A stretch of DNA of 64,000 nucleotides from an uncultured Rhodocyclaceae bacterium (GTDB taxonomy: Bacteria; Pseudomonadota; Gammaproteobacteria; Burkholderiales; Rhodocyclaceae): NCBI GenBank assembly GCA_907163075.1, contig CAJQTY010000003.1, forward strand, positions 734,637 through 798,636, read 5' to 3'. A program made the translations under genes and the position numbers. The notes below the pieces were generated by a model, which had not been told where the DNA came from, searched no databases, and worked only from the letters and a program-made list of their open reading frames with translations. Positions 37,453 to 45,914 of the stretch are shown piece after piece. The first letter of the stretch is position 1. Each line of letters starts with the position of its first letter.

Positions 37453-38176
37453 TTTTCTTCCTTTTCGCGGCGGGCGGAACGTCATCGGCGGGCAGTTTGT
37501 GTCTGAGCTGGAAAATCTGCTCGAAATCCATGTCGTCGGAGCCCGAGATCGGGATCTGGATGCCTCGTTCAACGTGATCGAGGTGCTCCTGCATGATCCG
37601 TTCTGCACGGCGGACGTCGCCGGCCTCGATGGCCGCGACGATATCGGCATGCTCGTGCTGCGGACAGGCACTGCTGGCAAGCGAATCGTATTGCGCTATC
37701 GCCAGCCCGGTCAGGGCCACCATGCGGCGCAGGTTATCGCTGAACAGCCGATTCTCGGTGATCTCCGCCAGCCGCACATGGAACTCGCCGGTAAGCCGGG
37801 CCAGTGCGACCTTGTCCCCGGCCGCGCGGGCCTTGGCTTCGTTGTCGAGATGAGCGCGCAAGGCGGCGATGGTCTGGCCGGCGAATTTTTCGCTGAGTTC
37901 GATTGCCACGGCTCGTTCGAGCGCCCGCCGCACGGCGAAGATGTCGCGCAAGTCACGTGGCGTCGGACTGGCGACAAAGGCGCCGCGGTTGAGATGCAGC
38001 TCGATGACAAGCTCGTGGCTGAGCCGCATCAGAATCTCGTGAATGCGCGTCCGGCTGACATGGAAGGCCTGCGCCAGACGCTCCTCGCTCAACTTTGTTC
38101 CAGGGGGCAAACGTCTTTCGTTGATGGCCGTATAGATGCGTTCGTAGATTTCTTGATTGCTGAGATGGGCTGTCAT
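37433..38176 (-). CDS. GntR-family transcriptional regulator (FCD domain)
   Basis: The N-terminal winged helix (IYERIYTAINERRLPPGTKLSEERLAQAFHVSRTRIHEILMRLSHELVIEL) and the C-terminal FCD effector domain (RRALERAVAIELSE... EFHVRLAEITENRLFSDNLRRMVALTGLAIAQYD... HADIVAAIEAGDVRRAERIMQEHLDHV) have their metal/ligand His and Asp residues. FadR/VanR-type proteins sense small organic acids or ureides. The position next to the HAAT importer and allantoin genes suggests it controls them; candidate operators lie in 43160-43350. A basic tail AAKRKKKGASAT ends the protein. Confidence 0.9.
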   Translation of the reverse strand: MTAHLSNQEIYERIYTAINERRLPPGTKLSEERLAQAFHVSRTRIHEILMRLSHELVIELHLNRGAFVASPTPRDLRDIFAVRRALERAVAIELSEKFAGQTIAALRAHLDNEAKARAAGDKVALARLTGEFHVRLAEITENRLFSDNLRRMVALTGLAIAQYDSLASSACPQHEHADIVAAIEAGDVRRAERIMQEHLDHVERGIQIPISGSDDMDFEQIFQLRHKLPADDVPPAAKRKKKGASAT

Positions 38177-38336
38177 GACGCGCGATCAGGTTCGAAGTGT
38201 GATATGCAGGTTGAGTTCAAAAATGCAGGCGCATTATGGCATAAACAAGCCGTTCCACGTTGCAGCCGAGAATCATGGATACCGCACTGGCTGGCTGCTT
38301 TCGGTATTTCAAATCTGGCCGGCGAGGCGCCGGAAA

Positions 38337-39071
38337 TCAGGCACCGAGATACAGGCGCTTCACATGTTCGTTGGTCATCAACTCGCTGGACGGCCCCTCC
38401 AGGGCAACATGCCCGGTCTCCAGAACATAGGCATAGGAGGAAAGAGCCAGCGCCATGCGGCTGTTCTGCTCGACCAGGACGATGGTGATTCCCTCCTTGG
38501 TATTGATTTCGATGAGGCTGCGGGCAATGATCCGGATAATTTGCGGGGCAATGCCGAGCGACGGCTCATCGAGCAGCAGCAGCCTCGGCTTGGCCATCAG
38601 CGCGCGGCCGATCGCCACCATCTGCTGTTCTCCGCCGGACAGACTGGAGCCTTGCTGCTGGAAACGCTGCTTGAGCAGCGGGAAACGCTCGCACACGCGT
38701 TCCAGGTCGGAGGCGATACCGGCCTTGTCCTTGCGCGAGTAGGCGCCCATCAGCAGGTTGTCCTTGATGCTCATGTACGGAAAGATATGCCGCCCCTCGG
38801 GCACCATGGCCACGCCCTGCGCCACCAGCGCATGGGCCGGCTGCTGGTGCTGCAGGGAATTGGTCTGGTTGCCATCGATCCGCACTTCACCGGCGGCCAC
38901 TTTCCGCAGGCCGGTGACGGCGCGCAGCACCGATGATTTCCCGGCGCCATTGGCTCCGATCAGGGCCACCACCTGCCCCCGGCCGACGCGAATCGAAACG
39001 TCTTCAAGCGCCCGCACTTCGCCATAGCGAAGCGACACGTTTTTCAACTCCAGATGAGGTGTCTCGCTCAC
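38337..39071 (-). CDS. livF: HAAT-type ABC transporter ATP-binding protein LivF-like
   Basis: Walker A GANGAGKSS, signature LSGGEQQM, Walker B PRLLLLDEPSLGIAP and the H-loop region are complete; 244 residues is typical of LivF. It is one of two ATPases of a branched-chain-amino-acid/amide-type importer. The ATG overlaps the stop of livG (ATGA). The family name is by similarity; in this context the substrate may be a ureide, urea or hydantoin rather than leucine. Confidence 0.93.
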   Translation of the reverse strand: MSETPHLELKNVSLRYGEVRALEDVSIRVGRGQVVALIGANGAGKSSVLRAVTGLRKVAAGEVRIDGNQTNSLQHQQPAHALVAQGVAMVPEGRHIFPYMSIKDNLLMGAYSRKDKAGIASDLERVCERFPLLKQRFQQQGSSLSGGEQQMVAIGRALMAKPRLLLLDEPSLGIAPQIIRIIARSLIEINTKEGITIVLVEQNSRMALALSSYAYVLETGHVALEGPSSELMTNEHVKRLYLGA

Positions 39072-39856
39072 AGTCCCAACTCCTTATCCTCTTGACCGAG
39101 GTACGCCTCGATGACTTTGGGGTTATTTCGAATCTCTTCGGGAGTGCCTTCGGCGATCTTCTTTCCAAAATACAGAACGTGGATGAAATCGGAAATCGCC
39201 ATCACCGCCTTCATGTCGTGTTCGACCAGCAGAACCGAGATTCCGGAGTTTGCGATCTTGCGCGTGATCATCACCGCCCGGTTGGTTTCTTCCGGGTTCA
39301 GGCCGGCATAGGGCTCGTCCAGCAGCAGGACCCGCGGCCGCGTCGCCAGGCCCATGCCGATGCCGAGCAGACGCAGGTAGCCCTGGGGAAGATGCCGGGC
39401 GGCCACATCGGCGACTGGCGACAGTTCCATCAGCTCCAGTATTTCCGCCGCGCTGGCGCTGAGCGCCGCTTCATCGGCCCTGGCCCGCGGCATGCGCAGC
39501 ACCACCTCCAGGTCGTTCGCCTGGCGATGCAACTGGTGCGCCAGCGAGACATGCTCCATCGCCGTCAGGTCCGGGAAAATGGTCGTTTCCTGAAAGGTCC
39601 GCACGAGACCGAGACGGGCGATGCGGTGCGGCGCCATCCCCGTGATCTCCTGGCCGTAGAGCAATACGCTGCCGCTGCTCGGCTTCAGAAATCCGGAGAG
39701 CATCTTGAAAAGCGTGCTCTTGCCGGCGCCGTTGGGCCCGATGACCGATACCACCTGCCCCGCCTCGCCGGCCAGCAGCAGGTTGACGTCCTCGTTGGCG
39801 GTCAGGCCGCCAAAGCGCTTGGTGATGTTGCGCGCCTCAAGGATTGAAGTGCTCAC
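39068..39856 (-). CDS. livG: HAAT-type ABC transporter ATP-binding protein LivG-like
   Basis: Walker A GPNGAGKST, LGLVRTFQETTIFPDLTAMEHV typical of LivG, and Walker B PRVLLLDEPYAGLNPEET. The canonical signature LSGGQ is replaced by LPQGYLRLLGIGMGL, a noticeable divergence. Length 262. Both ends overlap neighbouring genes by four bases, so the set is translationally coupled. Confidence 0.93.
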   Translation of the reverse strand: MSTSILEARNITKRFGGLTANEDVNLLLAGEAGQVVSVIGPNGAGKSTLFKMLSGFLKPSSGSVLLYGQEITGMAPHRIARLGLVRTFQETTIFPDLTAMEHVSLAHQLHRQANDLEVVLRMPRARADEAALSASAAEILELMELSPVADVAARHLPQGYLRLLGIGMGLATRPRVLLLDEPYAGLNPEETNRAVMITRKIANSGISVLLVEHDMKAVMAISDFIHVLYFGKKIAEGTPEEIRNNPKVIEAYLGQEDKELGL

Positions 39857-40863
39857 GATGACCTCCCGATCATTGGTTTTGCGTCCGCTTTTCCAGGCGT
39901 AGTGTCCGCGCCGCCGATCGGTGGCAGGGCTTTCTTGGACCCTTCGCTTTTGCTGCTGCCCAGCGCCATCAATCCATTGGGCAAGAGCAGGATGACCGAG
40001 ATCATCAGTACGCCATAGATGAGCGTCTGGTATTGCTGGAACTCGCGCAGCAGTTCAAACAGGATCGTCAGCACGAAGGCGCCGACGATGGCTCCGCTGA
40101 CGTATTCAAGTCCGCCGAGGAAACAGTAGAGCATGTAGTAGATGCTGTGCTCGACGGTAAAGCTTTGCGGGTAAACGCTCTGGATGAAGACGGTGAAGTA
40201 GCTGCCACCCAGACCGCCCAGACCACAGGCAATGGCGAAGGCCATGACACGGTAGCGCCAGACATCGGTGCCAAAGCTTTCGGCCAGATCCTCGTTAAGC
40301 CGCATGGCCCGGAAGATGCGGCCGACGCGCGAGTAATGCACGCGCCAGATCAGCAGTAGGGCAAAAGCCAGCAGGGCCAGCCCGAGGTAGTACATGGGCA
40401 GCGGCGAGTCGCCGCTGAACGGCTGCGGCAGTCCGGTGATGCCTTTGGAGCCCTGCGTGAAACTGCCACCGTTCAGGAAGGCCAGGCGGATGGCCTCGGT
40501 CAGGCTGATCGTCAGCATCGAGAAGTAGATGCCGCGCAACTTCAGGATGAAGCTGCCGATGAGCGCACCAAAGAACGCGGCGGACAGCGCCGACAGCGGC
40601 AACACCACCCAGTAGCTGAGGTTGTAGCGGGTCAGCAGGATGCCGGTGGTGTATCCGCCGATCAGCGCAAAGCCCGCCTGGCCAATGTAGCCACGGCCGA
40701 TGGAGAAAATCAGCCAGACGCCGAGGGCGATCACCGACAGGCCGGCGCAGTTCATCAGCACCGACAGGAGGTAGCGCGATTGACCGATGAACAGTGGCAA
40801 AACCAGCATGATCGCCAGCACGCTGAAACTGACGTATATGTCGCGCTTTTTAAGTGAGTTCAT
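39853..40863 (-). CDS. livM: HAAT-type ABC transporter permease LivM-like
   Basis: Eight to ten membrane helices with the LivM motif YIGQAGFALIGGYTTGIL and the coupling region YSRVGRIFRAMRLNEDLAESFGTDVWRYRVMAFAI. The C-terminal 40 residues are cytoplasmic and charged. It forms the transmembrane channel with the LivH-like protein encoded 18 bases upstream. Confidence 0.92.
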   Translation of the reverse strand: MNSLKKRDIYVSFSVLAIMLVLPLFIGQSRYLLSVLMNCAGLSVIALGVWLIFSIGRGYIGQAGFALIGGYTTGILLTRYNLSYWVVLPLSALSAAFFGALIGSFILKLRGIYFSMLTISLTEAIRLAFLNGGSFTQGSKGITGLPQPFSGDSPLPMYYLGLALLAFALLLIWRVHYSRVGRIFRAMRLNEDLAESFGTDVWRYRVMAFAIACGLGGLGGSYFTVFIQSVYPQSFTVEHSIYYMLYCFLGGLEYVSGAIVGAFVLTILFELLREFQQYQTLIYGVLMISVILLLPNGLMALGSSKSEGSKKALPPIGGADTTPGKADAKPMIGRSS

Positions 40864-40881
40864 AGATGGATATTCTCCGGA

Positions 40882-41757
40882 TTAACCCCAGGGCTTGCCA
40901 AACATGCCGTTCGGTTTAAAGAGCAGGAAAATGATCATGGCGACGAAGATGATCAGATAGGTCACACTGCCCGGGAAAATATCGTAGCCAATGGCTTCGG
41001 CGAAACCCAGCAGCAGCCCGCCGAGAATGGCTCCCTTGGTAACCCCGGCGCCGCCGATCATGACCATGATGAAGGCCTTGGTCGAGATGTTGGAACCGAC
41101 CCCGGCGTTGACACCGTAGATGGTAACCAGCAGGCCGCCGGCGATGCCGGCCAGGGCGGCGCCGATGGCGAAGCCCAGGGTGGTCGTGGTCTTGACATCG
41201 ACGCCCTGCAGGCAGGCCGCTTCCTTGTCCTGGGCCACGGCACGAAGCGCCCGGCCGGGGCGGGTGTACTGGACGAAACCGAGCAGCGCGACGATGGCCA
41301 GAACGGCCACGCCCATCACCAGCATGTTGGAGTAGGTCAGGACAACGCCGCCTTCGGCCACGTCACCCCAGATGAAAATCCCTTCGACAACTTCCGGCAC
41401 GCCGCGCTGTTTTTCGCCAAACAGGGTCAGCGCCAGGTTTTCCAGCAACAGGGCGGTGCCAACGGCCATCAGCATGGAGTTCTCTTCACGCGTCGACGTC
41501 GCCAGGACCGGCTGGAAGAAGAAGCGGTTGAAGGCAACGCCGATCAGGCCGAGGACGATGCCCGCCGCCGGCAGTGCAAGATAGAACGGCAGGCCGTACT
41601 GGCCGTACAAGTAGTAAACGACAAAGCCGCCCAGCATGTACATTTGACCATGCGCAAAGTTGACCACGCGCATGATGCTGAAGACCATGGTCAGGCCAAG
41701 GGCGATGAGGGCATAAACCGCACCCAGCAAAGCGCCGTTGATCAGCACCTGTAACAT
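40882..41757 (-). CDS. livH: HAAT-type ABC transporter permease LivH-like
   Basis: Polytopic permease, MLQVLINGALLGAVYALIALGLTMVFSIMRVVNFAHGQMYMLGGF, an unmistakable LivH N-terminus. The cytoplasmic coupling loop is RPGRALRAVAQDKEAACLQGVDVKTTTTLGFAIG. 291 residues. An 80-base gap with a hairpin at 41789-41819 separates it from the binding-protein gene. Confidence 0.93.
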   Translation of the reverse strand: MLQVLINGALLGAVYALIALGLTMVFSIMRVVNFAHGQMYMLGGFVVYYLYGQYGLPFYLALPAAGIVLGLIGVAFNRFFFQPVLATSTREENSMLMAVGTALLLENLALTLFGEKQRGVPEVVEGIFIWGDVAEGGVVLTYSNMLVMGVAVLAIVALLGFVQYTRPGRALRAVAQDKEAACLQGVDVKTTTTLGFAIGAALAGIAGGLLVTIYGVNAGVGSNISTKAFIMVMIGGAGVTKGAILGGLLLGFAEAIGYDIFPGSVTYLIIFVAMIIFLLFKPNGMFGKPWG

Positions 41758-41788
41758 TTGGATTCTCCGGAAAGTGGAGGGACAACAC

Positions 41789-41819
41789 CCTGAACCCGCG
41801 CCCGCGGCGCCGATTCAGG
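41789..41819 (-). promoter_or_regulatory. Intercistronic hairpin between binding-protein and permease genes
   Basis: CCTGAA (41789-41794) pairs with TTCAGG (41814-41819) around a very GC-rich loop. Such hairpins commonly stabilise the upstream binding-protein message and lower expression of the membrane components; no T-tract is present. Confidence 0.35.
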
Positions 41820-41837
41820 ATTCAAACCGAATGAATC

Positions 41838-43031
41838 TCAGTTCTTGATGGTGCCGACAAACAGCGTCTTGAAGTCCTTGTCCTGGAATTCGTTGACCAC
41901 CAGGGGAACGCCGACCTGGCTGCGGCGGCCAAAGTCTGCCTTGCCGGTAAACTCGAGCTTCGTCTTGCCGTCCTTGACGAAGGGGTTGACCATCGAAAAG
42001 GTTTCCATTTCCTTCTTGAACACCTCGACGTCGTTGATGGCGGCTGGGTTCTTCTGCAGAACGGCAATGATCAGTTCCAGCGCGTACACCTTGGTGCCGG
42101 CTTCGTCGTTCCATTCACCGACGCGCTTCTTGTAGGCTTCGATGTAAGCCTTCATGGCGTCGGACTGGATTTCCGGAGTCGAAGCGCCGCCCACGCTCAG
42201 GAAGCCGTTGGCCTTGGCACCGGCAACCTGCGCCAGGATCTTCGAGTCTTGCGCCGTTTCGGTGGACAACGAGCCCTTGAAGCCGAGGTCACGTGCCGCC
42301 TTGTTCAGCAGCGGAGCATCGGCAGGCGCCACGCCCGAAAGGACGATGGCATCCGGCTTGGTCTTGATGATCTTGGTCAGGACCGGCATGAAGTCCTTGG
42401 TACCCGGCTCATAGGTATCCTTGTCGGCGGTGATCGTCAAACCCAATTTCTTGGCGGCTTCGACGCCTTCCTGCTGCTGGTTCTTCGAGTCGGATTCGTT
42501 GCGCGCCAGGAAGGCAATCGATTTCACGCCTTTCTTGGTCTTCAGGTAGTCATACATGATCGGACCGACCTGGTAACTGGCGACCATGCCGAGGACCGAA
42601 GCGTTGGCCGGAGGCGAGTACAGTTCCTTGGCAAAGGCATAGGGGAAGTTCATCGCCTTCGCGCGCTCCACCACCGGTTTGACGGCGAGAGCCGTGGTGT
42701 CGATGTTCGGGCCAATGATGTATTTGATGCCTTCGCTGGTCAGCTTCTCGGCGTTGGAAACCGAGAGCTTTGGATCGTTCTTGTCGTCCAGGGCAACGAT
42801 CTCGATCTTGTATTTCTTCCCGCCGATGTCGACGCCGCCCTTGGCGTTGTACACGTCGGCCGTCGTTTCGGCGCAGTACTTGTTCACCAGACCCCACGAG
42901 GCCGCCTCACCGGACATGACTCCGTTGACACCGATTTTCAGCACGTCCTGTGCATGAACCGGCGCAGCAAGAATCGCCAGGGGAGCAGCAATTGCCAGCA
43001 GGGTACAACGCAGGATTGATCGATTCTTCAT
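41838..43031 (-). CDS. livK: HAAT-type ABC transporter substrate-binding protein LivK-like
   Basis: Start at 43031 (MKNRSILRCTLLAIAAPLAILAAPVHAQ), AAGG upstream. Signal peptide of about 24 residues, then a type I periplasmic-binding fold: VLKIGVNGVMSGEAASWGL, YNAKGGVDIGGKKYKIEIVALDDKNDPKLSVSNAEKL, IIGPNIDTTALAVKPVVE, YEPGTKDFMPVLTKIIKTKPDAIVLSG. The ligand cannot be read from the sequence. It is the promoter-proximal gene of the importer operon and is divergent from the racemase gene. Confidence 0.92.
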   Translation of the reverse strand: MKNRSILRCTLLAIAAPLAILAAPVHAQDVLKIGVNGVMSGEAASWGLVNKYCAETTADVYNAKGGVDIGGKKYKIEIVALDDKNDPKLSVSNAEKLTSEGIKYIIGPNIDTTALAVKPVVERAKAMNFPYAFAKELYSPPANASVLGMVASYQVGPIMYDYLKTKKGVKSIAFLARNESDSKNQQQEGVEAAKKLGLTITADKDTYEPGTKDFMPVLTKIIKTKPDAIVLSGVAPADAPLLNKAARDLGFKGSLSTETAQDSKILAQVAGAKANGFLSVGGASTPEIQSDAMKAYIEAYKKRVGEWNDEAGTKVYALELIIAVLQKNPAAINDVEVFKKEMETFSMVNPFVKDGKTKLEFTGKADFGRRSQVGVPLVVNEFQDKDFKTLFVGTIKN

Positions 43032-43475
43032 GACATGACCTTTCAATATGGATTCGAGAGTATCAACGGACTTCGGAAAAAGCCGATTGCAGCACGGAAC
43101 AAACAACACCTTCTTGATAAAAACGTTATCGCAAATCTTTTTATCAGTACAATTCACATATTCGATTGCGTGCACTTGACTTTATGTTTTGCGTGCACTT
43201 TAATCACAGTATTGCCAATAAAGACGAAAGTCAAGAAATTTTACGAGCACCGATATTCGCCCTCCTGATTCAGCATTTTCCGTGCCAATCATATGAATAT
43301 TGGTGTTTTATTTTATCAACGATGTACTCCGTTGATTGCACGCACTTTAGCAGTTGTTTGCCGCGCCTTTTTTGCCAGCAACTATCTGCGCCATGGAATC
43401 CCCTTCCCAAAAAAGGGGCACTGAACACTCGGCAGCGCCCCATCGTGGGGAGTTGCCGGACTTGAGGAGAACGGT
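43032..43475. other. Divergent control region of the ureide cluster
   Basis: A 440-base AT-rich region between the importer operon and the racemase gene. It carries TTGCGTGCACTT twice (43166-43177 and 43189-43200), a related TTGCACGCACTTT (43334-43346), an inverted repeat CCAAT-N9-ATTGG (43285-43303) and TCAACG-N8-CGTTGA (43316-43335). These are candidate regulator sites. No gene is present. Confidence 0.55.
43166..43200 (+). promoter_or_regulatory. Tandem candidate operator TTGCGTGCACTT
   Basis: Two identical 12-base copies spaced 23 bases apart, each centred on the palindrome GTGCAC, in the divergent promoter region. The obvious candidate ligand is the GntR regulator encoded at 37433-38176, by context only. 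Confidence 0.5.
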
Positions 43476-44213
43476 ATGCGAATCAGGGTAATCAATCCCA
43501 ACACGACACAGTCGATGACCGATCTGGTCGAGGCCGCCGCGCGCAATGTGGCCGGCCCGGACGTCACCATCGAGGCAGTGACCTCCGGCTGCGGCCCGGC
43601 CTCGATCGAGGGTCACTACGATGACGCCATGGCCTGTATCGGCCTGCTCGAAGAGATACGCAAGGGCGAACAGGATGGCGTCGACGCTTATGTTATTGCC
43701 TGCTTTGGCGATCCGGGGCTGGACGCGGCGCGCGAGCTTGCACGCGGCCCGGTGCTGGGCATCGCCGAAGCCGCGATGCGTGCGGCCACCTTCGTCGCCA
43801 CCGGGTTCTCCGTCGTAACCACGCTGTCGCGCACGGTGGTAATCGCCGAGCACCTGGTGACGCGCTACGGTGTGCACGGACATTGCCGGGCCGTGCGCGC
43901 TACCGACATCGCCGTGCTCGACCTGGAGAATCCGGAGAGCTGTGCCTACCAGAAGATACTGGACGAATGCCGCCGGGCGCTCGCGGAAGACCGCTGCGGC
44001 GCCATCGTACTCGGCTGCGCCGGCATGGCCGACCTCTGTGAACGCCTCTCGAAGGAACTGGGCGTCCCCGTGATCGACGGCGTTTCGGCCGCCGTAGTCA
44101 TGGCCGAAGCGCTCGTGCGCATGGGCCTCAACACCAGCAAGCACGGTGACTATGCGCGCCCACTGCCAAAATCCTACCAGGGCATCCTGGCCCCGTTCGC
44201 CCCCAGGGAATGA
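43476..44213 (+). CDS. Allantoin/hydantoin racemase (Asp/Glu racemase superfamily)
   Basis: MRIRVINPNTTQSMTD is the typical HyuE/HpxA start, with GAGGAG upstream. The paired catalytic cysteines lie in YVIACFGDPGLDAAREL (about residue 77) and IVLGCAGMADLCERL (about 181), as expected for two-base racemases of this family. Together with the NCS1 permease and PuuE-type allantoinase downstream it most likely interconverts R- and S-allantoin; a 5-substituted hydantoin racemase is the alternative. Length 245 is normal. Confidence 0.85.
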   Translation: MRIRVINPNTTQSMTDLVEAAARNVAGPDVTIEAVTSGCGPASIEGHYDDAMACIGLLEEIRKGEQDGVDAYVIACFGDPGLDAARELARGPVLGIAEAAMRAATFVATGFSVVTTLSRTVVIAEHLVTRYGVHGHCRAVRATDIAVLDLENPESCAYQKILDECRRALAEDRCGAIVLGCAGMADLCERLSKELGVPVIDGVSAAVVMAEALVRMGLNTSKHGDYARPLPKSYQGILAPFAPRE

Positions 44214-44330
44214 ATACCGCAGCCCATGGCGCCAGCCGGATCACAAGTTGAAACAAGCCAAGCTGGCGTTCAAGAAAATCAGCAGCACGAATTTCAAGAT
44301 TTATAACAGCAACCATCAGGAGAGCATCAA

Positions 44331-45782
44331 ATGGAAATACGAAACCCATCACCCGACCTCTACAACGAGGACCTCGCCCCTGCAAAAGAGCGGAACTGGG
44401 GCGCCTTCAGCATCTTCAACGTGTGGACTTCCGACGTTCACAGCTTGTGGGGCTATTATCTGGCGGCCAGCCTGTTTCTCCTTTGCGGCAGCTTTCTGAA
44501 CTTCATCGTCGCCATCGGACTCGGCTCGCTGATCATCTACGCGCTGATGAATCTTGTCGGTTACGCCGGCGAGAAGACCGGGGTTCCCTACCCGGTCCTG
44601 GCGCGGGCGTCCTTCGGCGTCTGGGGTGCCAACCTGCCGGCGCTCGTGCGCGCCATCGTCGCCTGCTTCTGGTACGGCGCGCAAACCGCGGCCGCCTCGG
44701 GGGCCATCGTGGCGCTGCTGACGCGCACCGATTCGATCATGGAGTTCCACAAGACGACGCACTTTCTCGGCCACTCGGGGCTTGAAGTGATCTGTTACGT
44801 CATCGTCTGGGCGCTCCAGTTGCTGATCATCCAGAACGGCATGGAGACCGTGCGCAAATTCCAGGACTGGGCTGGCCCGGCCGTCTGGGTTGCCATGCTG
44901 GTCCTTGCTGTCGGCCTGTGCGTCAAGGCCGGCGGCTTCTCCTTCGACCACGGCATTCCGCAAGCCGTGCTGCTGGAAAAGACGAAGGACGCCGGCGTCG
45001 GCGGCGAACCCGGCTCGTTCTGGGCGCTGATGGCGGTCGGCGCAACCTGGGTGACCTACTTCGCGGCGCTCTACCTGAACTTCTGCGACTTCTCGCGCTA
45101 CGCCAAGAATAAGGAAGCGATCCGCGTCGGCAACATGTGGGGGCTGCCGATCAACCTGATCCTCTTCTCGCTGGTCGCTGGCGTGACAACGATCGCCGCA
45201 TTTAACGTGTACGGCGAAGTGCTGCTGCATCCGGAACAGGTCTCGGCGAAGTTCGATAGCTGGTTCCTGGCGCTGCTCGCGGCACTGACCTTCGCCGTCG
45301 CCACCCTCGGCATCAACGTCGTCGCCAACTTCGTTTCGCCTGCCTTCGACTTCGCCAACGTCTTCCCGCGCCACATCGACTTCAAGAAAGGCGGTTACAT
45401 CGCGGCCTTCATCGCGCTCGTGCTCTATCCTTTCGCACCGTGGGAAGGCAACGCCGCCGCGTTCGTCGGTGCCATCGGCGCGACGATGGGCCCGCTGCTC
45501 GGCATCATCCTGGTTGACTACTACCTGATCGCCAAAGGCAAGGTCAACGTCCAGGCACTGTACGAGGAACATGGCGAGTATCGCTACGAAGGCGGCTGGA
45601 ACGTCAACGCCCTGATCGCCACGGCCATCGGCGCCCTGTTCTCGAGCATCCTGCCGAACCTCACCAACGTGCTGCCATCGTGGTGGGGACTTTACGGCTG
45701 GTTCTTCGGCGTCTTCATCGGCGGCTGCGTCTATTTCGTCCTGTCTGCGCTACGGCCAAGACTCGCTGTGCGTGCGGCTTGA
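44331..45782 (+). CDS. NCS1-family nucleobase/allantoin permease
   Basis: Twelve predicted membrane helices over 483 residues; starts MEIRNPSPDLYNEDLAPAKERNWGAFSIFNVWTSDVHSLWGYYLAASLF, the NCS1 signature region, with GGAGAG upstream. GEKTGVPYPVLARASFGVWGANLPALVRAIVACFWYGAQT matches the substrate-gate segment of the Mhp1/PucI group. These symporters carry allantoin, hydantoins, uracil or cytosine with Na+ or H+. Context favours allantoin or hydantoin. It follows the racemase gene by 117 bases. Confidence 0.9.
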   Translation: MEIRNPSPDLYNEDLAPAKERNWGAFSIFNVWTSDVHSLWGYYLAASLFLLCGSFLNFIVAIGLGSLIIYALMNLVGYAGEKTGVPYPVLARASFGVWGANLPALVRAIVACFWYGAQTAAASGAIVALLTRTDSIMEFHKTTHFLGHSGLEVICYVIVWALQLLIIQNGMETVRKFQDWAGPAVWVAMLVLAVGLCVKAGGFSFDHGIPQAVLLEKTKDAGVGGEPGSFWALMAVGATWVTYFAALYLNFCDFSRYAKNKEAIRVGNMWGLPINLILFSLVAGVTTIAAFNVYGEVLLHPEQVSAKFDSWFLALLAALTFAVATLGINVVANFVSPAFDFANVFPRHIDFKKGGYIAAFIALVLYPFAPWEGNAAAFVGAIGATMGPLLGIILVDYYLIAKGKVNVQALYEEHGEYRYEGGWNVNALIATAIGALFSSILPNLTNVLPSWWGLYGWFFGVFIGGCVYFVLSALRPRLAVRAA

Positions 45783-45817
45783 TCGCTCCGAACCTGTACC
45801 ACTACTAGAAAAAAACG

Positions 45818-45855
45818 CTGCCGTCTTCACTCCGTTAGCGGAGTGAAGACGGCAG
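45818..45855 (-). terminator. Perfect 17-bp hairpin with minus-strand T-tract
   Basis: CTGCCGTCTTCACTCCG (45818-45834) and its exact complement (45839-45855) around the loop TTAG. On the minus strand it is followed by CGTTTTTTTC, so it looks like a terminator for minus-strand transcription, yet the genes on both sides are plus-strand. On the plus strand it may instead protect or attenuate the message between permease and allantoinase. Confidence 0.5.
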
Positions 45856-45914
45856 GCCCAGCCAGCCAAACGCCAACGGCAAAGCCGCTGGCTTAACGCT
45901 AAAGGAAATCAGTC

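Noticed and set aside
44349-45572. Minus-strand frame of 407 codons
   Set aside because: Antisense to the NCS1 permease gene, which has clear family motifs and a good ribosome-binding site.
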